Below are positions 6,659 through 11,351 of a stretch of 11,351 nt of DNA, in pieces. A program made the position numbers and the translations under genes. Under the pieces are notes generated by a model. The model ran no database searches and was not told the DNA's origin. It saw nothing but the letters and a program-made list of their open reading frames with translations. Source of the stretch: Elioraea sp964533585 (GTDB taxonomy: Bacteria; Pseudomonadota; Alphaproteobacteria; Acetobacterales; Acetobacteraceae); the NCBI GenBank assembly GCA_964533585.1, contig CAZHMM010000124.1, forward strand, positions 1-11,351, given 5' to 3'. The first letter of the stretch is position 1; each line of letters begins with the position of its first letter.

Positions 6659-8122
6659 ATGGCCACGCGCATCTCCACCAGCCTGGCTGCGCTGCTTGCC
6701 GCGCAGGCGATCCAGGCGGCGACGACGCTGCTCGCCGCGCCCGTGCTGGTCGCCGGGCTCGGGCTCGACGGCTATGGCCTGCTCGGGATCGCCGCGACCC
6801 TGACCCTGCTGCTCGGCATCCTCGATGCCGGGCTGGCGGCGGCGCTGACCCGCCGGTTCGCCGCCGAGGGCGTGGCGGCGGGTGCGGCGCTGCTCGCCGC
6901 CGCCGAGCGGCTGCTGCTCGCTGGCGGGCTCGTGCTGGTGCTGGCCGCGGCCGCGCTCGCCTGGCCGCTCTCGGCGCTGCTCTCCTCGCCGCTGCCGCGC
7001 GGCACGCTCGCCACTGCCCTCGCGCTGGCCGCGTTCGCCGGTGCCGCGCTCTGGCCGACCACGCTCTATCAGGCCGGGCTGAACGGGCAGGGCCGCCAGG
7101 CGGAGGCGGCGCTGATCCATGCGCTCGGCGCGGTGCTGCGCTGGGGCGGCTCGGTCGTGCTGGTGCTCGGGCTAGTGCCGGATGTCCGCGCGGTGCTGCT
7201 CTGGCAGGCGATCGCCGCGCTCGGCTCGGTCGCGCTGCTGCGCCGGCGCCTGCGTCGCGGCCTGCCGCGCGCCCGCGCCTCGGTCGCCGGCGCGGGCGCC
7301 TATGCGCGCGATGTCTCGGCGCTGGCGCTGGCGGGTCTGCTGTTCGCGCTGCTCGATCGGCTGGCCGGCGCGACCTGCCTGTCGCTCGCCGCATTCGGCG
7401 CCTACAGCCTGATCGCGCAGATCGCGCAGATGCTGGGGGTGCTGATCGTGCCGGCGCGCGCGGTCTGGTTCCCGCGCCTCTCGGCCGCCCTCGCCGCCGA
7501 GGATGCCGGGGAGGCGCGGCGCGCGCTCGGCGATGCGGTGCAGGTCGCGGCGATCCTGGTCGTGCCGTGGGCGGCCGTGCTCGCGCTGCTGCCCGGCACC
7601 GTGCTCTGGGCCTGGACCGGCTCGGCCGACCTCGTGCGGCAGGCCGCGCTCGGGCTCACCGGGCTGGCGACGGGCTGGGGGCTGCATGCGCTCGCCTCGG
7701 CCGCCGCGATCTTCGACCTGGCGCGCGGCAGCATGCGGCGGGCGACGCGTCTGTCGGCGGTGGGGGCCGCTGCGCTTGCGCTGCTGGCACCGGCCGGCGC
7801 GCTGCTCGGCGGCGCGGCCGGGCTCGGCATCGCGGCCGGCGCGGCGATCGGCGCCTATGCGGCGGTCTACTCGGCCGCCCCTGCGGGGCCGCTCGGTGTC
7901 GGCACGCACCCGGGGCTGCTCGGCTCGCTGCTGCGCACCGTTGGCGCGGCGGCCGCGCCGGCGCTGATCGCGGCGCTCGCCCCGTCGGCGCCGGGGCGCA
8001 TCGGCGCCGGGATCGTCATCTGGATCGTCTGGCTCGGCGGTTCGGTGGCCGCCGCGCTCGTGTCGCCCACCGGACGGATGGCGCTCGCGGTCGCGGCCGA
8101 CCGGCTCCGGCGCCGCGGCTGA
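6659..8122 (+). CDS. Wzx-like polysaccharide flippase (MOP superfamily)
   Basis: A 487-residue, almost entirely hydrophobic inner-membrane protein with roughly 12 predicted helices, the size and topology of Wzx/RfbX-type lipid-linked oligosaccharide flippases. It begins MATRISTSLAALL with the first helix about 7-33, followed by GLDGYGLLGIAATL (35-48), a short glycine-rich stretch typical after helix 1. YQAGLNGQGRQ (137-147) resembles the loop seen in oligosaccharide transporters, and LLDRLAGATCLSLAAFGAYSL (231-251) resembles the central 'D-R...lg.fG.Y' region of the family. It would move an undecaprenyl- or polyprenyl-linked sugar from the cytoplasmic to the periplasmic leaflet. The ATG at 6659 is the only suitable start before helix 1. 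It lacks a Shine-Dalgarno sequence, and the open frame further upstream is antisense to the glycosyltransferase. Alternative: another MATE-like exporter. Context favours a glycan flippase. Confidence 0.82.
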   Translation: MATRISTSLAALLAAQAIQAATTLLAAPVLVAGLGLDGYGLLGIAATLTLLLGILDAGLAAALTRRFAAEGVAAGAALLAAAERLLLAGGLVLVLAAAALAWPLSALLSSPLPRGTLATALALAAFAGAALWPTTLYQAGLNGQGRQAEAALIHALGAVLRWGGSVVLVLGLVPDVRAVLLWQAIAALGSVALLRRRLRRGLPRARASVAGAGAYARDVSALALAGLLFALLDRLAGATCLSLAAFGAYSLIAQIAQMLGVLIVPARAVWFPRLSAALAAEDAGEARRALGDAVQVAAILVVPWAAVLALLPGTVLWAWTGSADLVRQAALGLTGLATGWGLHALASAAAIFDLARGSMRRATRLSAVGAAALALLAPAGALLGGAAGLGIAAGAAIGAYAAVYSAAPAGPLGVGTHPGLLGSLLRTVGAAAAPALIAALAPSAPGRIGAGIVIWIVWLGGSVAAALVSPTGRMALAVAADRLRRRG

Positions 8123-8187
8123 CCGGCATGATGCGCGCTTGCCCCGGTGTGGCCAGCCGTGCTGATGCTGCCGCGCCGCAACCCGCC

Positions 8188-9846
8188 ATGACCGTGACGT
8201 CGTCCCATTCCCGCGCCGCGACCGCACTCTCGCTGTTCGCTGCCCTGTTCGCCGGCGCAGCGGCGGCGCTCGCCGCGCTCGGGCTGCGCATTCTCGATGT
8301 CGGCGATACCGGGTGGATGCTGCACGGGCCGCTCGGGCCCGATCCGGTGGCGTACTGGCTCACCTGGACCTTCTTCCGCCGTGCGGCCTGGATGTGGCCG
8401 CCCGGGCTCAATCCCGACTACGGGCTCGAACTCGCGAGCGCGGTCTTCTACGTCGATATCGTGCCGCTGCTCGCGCTGCCGCTGAAGGCGCTGCGAGGGG
8501 TCGTCACGGTCGATCAGTACTGGGGACCGTGGCTGGTCGCGTGCGGTGTGCTCCAGGGGGGCGTGGCGTGGCGGCTGATCGGGCTCGCCACGCGCGATCC
8601 GCTCGCGCGCGCCGCCGGCGCGGCGCTGTTCGCGTTCCAGCCGATGATGATCAACCGCATGGGCGGGCATTTCGCGCTGGTCGCGCACTGGGTGCTGCTC
8701 GCTGGGCTCTATCTCTGCCTGCGCGACGCCACCGGCCGCCGCCAGGGTCTCGCCTGGACGCTGCTGCTGGGCACGACCGCGCTGATCAACGCCTATCTGC
8801 TGGCGATGACGGCGGCGCTGTGGGGCTCCGACCTCGTCGCGCGCGCCCTGCGCGAGGGCCGCATCGCGCAGCGCCTGGCCGAGGGCGCGGCGGTGCTCGC
8901 CGCGGTCGGCTTTGCGCTGTGGCTCGGCGGCTTCTTCAGCCTCGCCGGCCCGCTGAGACCCCTTGGCCCGGGCTATGGCGAGACCGGTCTTGATCTGCTC
9001 GCGCCGTTCGACGCCGTCGAATGGGGTCGGCTGCTGCCGGCGCTGCCCACGCTGCGTCACTGGGAGCATGGCGGGTCCTATCTCGGTGCCGGATCGTTCC
9101 TGCTCCTTGCGGCCGCGCTCGTCGCGCTGGTGACCGGGCGGCTCGCCTGGCGTGCGGTGCTCGCCCGGCATGCGCTGCTGCTCGCCGCGCTGGTCGCGAT
9201 GCTCGCCTTTGCCGTGACGAACCGGGTCGCGATCGGTGGGACCGTGATCGCCGAGTTCCCCTTGCCCGCGGTGATCCAGCACCTCGCCGACCTGCTGCGC
9301 GCGTCCGAGCGGTTCTTTTGGCCGCTCGCCTATGCGGCGCTGTTCGGCGCGACCGCGGCGGTGGCGGCGCGCTGGGGCGGAAGGCGCGCGGGGCTGCTGC
9401 TGCTCGCCGCGTTCGCGCTCCAGCTCGTCGACATCTCGGCGGGGCTCGCGCGCTATCGTGCGCTGATCGCCGACGCGCCGCGCGTGCCGGTCGAGCGGCT
9501 GGCGGATCCGTTCTGGGCCGAGGCCGCGCGGCGCTATCAGCGCATCCGCGCCGTGCCGGCCGGGAATTTCGGCGCGAACTGGGAGGAGATCGCCCGTTTC
9601 GCCGCGAGGCAGGGGTTGGCGACCGACGCGATCTACCACTCGCGGATCGATGAGGACGCGCTGCGCACGCTGCGCATGACGGTCGCGACGGAACTCGCCG
9701 CCGCGCGCTGGGAGCAGGGGACGCTTTACGTGGTCCGCGACGAGTCCACCCACGCGATCATCGCCGCACGCTACGATCCGGTGCGCGACCTGCTGCGCGA
9801 GGTGGACGGATTGCTGGTGTTTGCGCCGGACTGGCACGCCCGATGA
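8188..9846 (+). CDS. DUF6311-like multi-pass membrane protein, possible GT-C enzyme
   Basis: A 552-residue inner-membrane protein of about ten helices followed by a roughly 120-residue soluble C-terminal part (from about 425), probably periplasmic. Its N-terminal third resembles DUF6311 from memory: LDVGD (36-40), GPDPVAYWLTWTFFR (50-64), WPPGLNPDYGL (70-80), YVDIVPLLALPLK (88-100) and the FAFQPMMINRMGGH loop (148-161). GGSYLGAG (295-302) and RASERFFWPLAY (371-382) are further likely conserved sites. Acidic residues in the first extracytoplasmic loop (Asp37, Asp40, Asp52) and the helix layout are reminiscent of GT-C glycosyltransferases, but no activity is established. ATG 8188 is chosen because helix 1 begins soon after it. 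ATG 8128 or 8131, closer to the flippase stop, would add about 20 residues; none of the three has a clear ribosome binding site. It overlaps the next gene by ATGA, implying shared function. Confidence 0.8.
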   Translation: MTVTSSHSRAATALSLFAALFAGAAAALAALGLRILDVGDTGWMLHGPLGPDPVAYWLTWTFFRRAAWMWPPGLNPDYGLELASAVFYVDIVPLLALPLKALRGVVTVDQYWGPWLVACGVLQGGVAWRLIGLATRDPLARAAGAALFAFQPMMINRMGGHFALVAHWVLLAGLYLCLRDATGRRQGLAWTLLLGTTALINAYLLAMTAALWGSDLVARALREGRIAQRLAEGAAVLAAVGFALWLGGFFSLAGPLRPLGPGYGETGLDLLAPFDAVEWGRLLPALPTLRHWEHGGSYLGAGSFLLLAAALVALVTGRLAWRAVLARHALLLAALVAMLAFAVTNRVAIGGTVIAEFPLPAVIQHLADLLRASERFFWPLAYAALFGATAAVAARWGGRRAGLLLLAAFALQLVDISAGLARYRALIADAPRVPVERLADPFWAEAARRYQRIRAVPAGNFGANWEEIARFAARQGLATDAIYHSRIDEDALRTLRMTVATELAAARWEQGTLYVVRDESTHAIIAARYDPVRDLLREVDGLLVFAPDWHAR

Positions 9847-11351
9847 CCGCGACCCTGCCGCGCGGACCGGTCGTATTCGCCCTGATGCTGGCCGCCGCAC
9901 TGCTTTGCCGATGGATGGCCTTCGTGCCGGCGGTGATCGACACCGACGAGGGGCTCTACATGCTCCAGGCACGCGAGTGGCTGCGCGGCAACTGGCCCTT
10001 CGTCGCCGTGTGGGACATGCACCCGCCGGGCGCGCCGGCACTGATCGCGCTGGCGCTCGCCATTCTCGGCGAGAGCATCCGCAGCGTGCGGCTGCTCGGC
10101 GCGTTCTGCGTCGCGGTCACCGGTTGGGCGCTCGACGGGCTGGTGCGCGCGGCCGGTGGGGCGCCCGCGCTCGCGCTGACCGCTGGGCTCGCCTACATCG
10201 TGCTGACGCCGACGCTGACGGGGCTCGCCACCAACACCGAGATCCTGTTCGCGCCGTTCACCGTCGGAGCGCTTGCGCTTGCCACGCGGCTCGGCGCGCG
10301 TGCGCTCGACGACGGTGCGGCTCCGCGCATCCGCGATCTGGTGCCGATCGGGCTGCTGATCGGCTGCGGTCTCGTGATCAAGCAGGTGGTGGTGTTCGAG
10401 GGCTGCTTCGCCTTCGCGCTCGCGGTGCTGCTGCCGTGGTGGCGGGGCGTGCTCGCCTGGCGGCGCGTGGTCGTGATGGCGGCCGCCTATGCGGCACTCT
10501 GCGCCAGCCCGATGCTGCTGCTCGGCGCGATCTACCTGCTGATGGGCGAGTTCGCCACACTGTGGGACGCGCTGGCGCTCGCCCCGTTCCGCTACGGCTT
10601 CGCGCGGCTGAGTGCAGGTCTCGCCGCCTGGGTGGTCACGGCGGAGATGCTGACGCTGGCTGCGCCGCTGCTGCTCGCCGTCGTCGCGACGGTGTGGCGC
10701 GTGCCGGAGCATCACCGCCTGCTCGCGCTCGGCTGGTCGTGGTTCGCTGTCACCGCGCTCGGGGTCGCCGCGCCGGGGATGTTCTTCCGCCACTACTTCC
10801 TGATGCTGCTGCCGCCGCTCGGCCTGCTCGCGGTCCTCGGGGCGTGGCGGCTTGCGGCGATGCTGCGGCCGGGGCGGGAGCGCGCCGCGGTCGCGGTGCT
10901 GCTCGGCCTGCTGGCACTCGATGCCTGGCGCATGGACGCGCCGGCGCGGATGCTCGATGGGCGGGGCCTCTACGAGCCCGATCCCGTGCGACGCGTCGCG
11001 GCCGAGCTGCATCGTGCCGTGCCGCCGGGCTCGCCGGTGTTCATGCTGAACTATCATGCGGTCGTGCTGGTACTGGCGGAGATGACCGTGACGACGCGCT
11101 TCGCGTTTCCGGCGCAACTCTCGGGCCGCTTCTTCCGCACCCTGCCGGTCGACGCCGATACCGAACTCGCGCGCGTGCTCGACAATGCACCAGCGGCGAT
11201 CATCATCGATCGTGGCTGGCTGCATACGCTGCGCGCCGAGGCGATCGCGCGGGTGGAAGAGGCGATCGCGGCGAACTATGACCTGGCGGCCAGCATCGCG
11301 GAACAGCGTGGACCGGTGGAGATTTGGCGCCGCCGGGACCTCGGCGACTAG
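9843..11351 (+). CDS. GT39/ArnT-like glycosyltransferase (PMT_2 type, GT-C fold)
   Basis: A 502-residue polytopic inner-membrane protein resembling the PMT_2/ArnT group, which transfers a sugar from a polyprenyl-phosphate donor to a periplasmic acceptor such as lipid A, a glycan or a protein. The first periplasmic loop after helix 1 has VIDTDEGLYMLQAREWLRG (31-49), with the Asp33/Asp35/Glu36 cluster expected for the catalytic site, followed by VWDMHPPGAPALIAL (56-70). Further family-like features are NTEILFAPF (131-139), GLLIGCGLVIKQ (170-181) and RHYFLMLLPPLGLLAVL (about 316-332). The last 140 or so residues are hydrophilic and probably periplasmic. The ATG at 9843 overlaps the upstream stop as ATGA and has no ribosome binding site of its own, so it is translationally coupled. 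The TAG stop is the last codon of the window. Sugar and acceptor are unknown; a complete polymerase function is unlikely. Confidence 0.87.
   Translation: MTATLPRGPVVFALMLAAALLCRWMAFVPAVIDTDEGLYMLQAREWLRGNWPFVAVWDMHPPGAPALIALALAILGESIRSVRLLGAFCVAVTGWALDGLVRAAGGAPALALTAGLAYIVLTPTLTGLATNTEILFAPFTVGALALATRLGARALDDGAAPRIRDLVPIGLLIGCGLVIKQVVVFEGCFAFALAVLLPWWRGVLAWRRVVVMAAAYAALCASPMLLLGAIYLLMGEFATLWDALALAPFRYGFARLSAGLAAWVVTAEMLTLAAPLLLAVVATVWRVPEHHRLLALGWSWFAVTALGVAAPGMFFRHYFLMLLPPLGLLAVLGAWRLAAMLRPGRERAAVAVLLGLLALDAWRMDAPARMLDGRGLYEPDPVRRVAAELHRAVPPGSPVFMLNYHAVVLVLAEMTVTTRFAFPAQLSGRFFRTLPVDADTELARVLDNAPAAIIIDRGWLHTLRAEAIARVEEAIAANYDLAASIAEQRGPVEIWRRRDLGD

Noticed and set aside
7867..10041. A 724-codon open frame on the - strand opposite the flippase and DUF6311-like genes
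   Set aside because: The product is rich in Arg, Gln, Gly and Glu without a fold or motif, and it lies exactly antisense to convincing membrane protein genes.
9771..11225. A 484-codon - strand frame and a similar 486-codon + strand frame (9821-11281) over the GT39 gene
   Set aside because: Both are composition artefacts in alternative frames of the GT39 gene. Only the 9843-11351 frame shows membrane helices and family motifs.
1..11351. Search for tRNA, rRNA, CRISPR arrays, insertion sequences, integrases, toxin-antitoxin or phage-defence genes
   Set aside because: No cloverleaf, repeat-spacer pattern, transposase motif, terminal inverted repeat or defence-type domain was seen. Reading frames are continuous and intact.

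Overview
The window is very GC-rich (clearly above 70% by eye, with a strong preference for G or C at third codon positions) and densely packed with genes. It looks like an alphaproteobacterial chromosome. The gene order acpS-lepB-rnc-era-recO is a standard alphaproteobacterial core arrangement, and the protein style (for example the LepB stretch around its single membrane anchor) suggests Acetobacteraceae/Rhodospirillales. That family-level guess comes from memory of the families, not from a search.

Layout. Bases 1-3524 hold five housekeeping genes on the + strand: holo-ACP synthase (acpS), signal peptidase I (lepB), ribonuclease III (rnc), the GTPase Era (era) and the recombination mediator RecO (recO). 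lepB-rnc and rnc-era overlap through GTGA junctions and era-recO are 1 base apart, so the block reads as one translationally coupled operon. Bases 3580-5167 hold two overlapping + strand methyltransferases: a TylF-type O-methyltransferase and a UbiG/Methyltransf_11-like class I enzyme. A - strand GT4-type glycosyltransferase (5179-6573) converges on them with 11 bases between, where a small hairpin sits. An 85-base divergent gap then leads to three + strand membrane proteins: a Wzx-like polysaccharide flippase (6659-8122), a DUF6311-like multi-pass protein (about 8188-9846) and a GT39/ArnT-like GT-C glycosyltransferase (9843-11351). The last gene ends on the final base of the window.

How it fits together. 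The left third supports phospholipid and fatty acid synthesis, protein secretion, RNA processing and ribosome maturation, and DNA repair. The right two thirds look like a cell-surface glycan module: a cytoplasmic glycosyltransferase and two methyltransferases could build and modify a lipid-linked sugar, the flippase could move it across the inner membrane, and one or two polytopic enzymes could transfer sugars on the periplasmic side. No initiating phosphoglycosyltransferase, Wzy polymerase or chain-length regulator is recognisable, so the pathway is either completed elsewhere or builds a short decoration.

I saw no tRNA, rRNA, CRISPR array, insertion sequence, integrase or prophage gene. I did not find a clearly new system. 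The most open questions are the DUF6311-like/GT39 coupled pair, the modifying role of the tandem methyltransferases, and a few short hairpins in the intergenic gaps, one of which bears on the lepB start.
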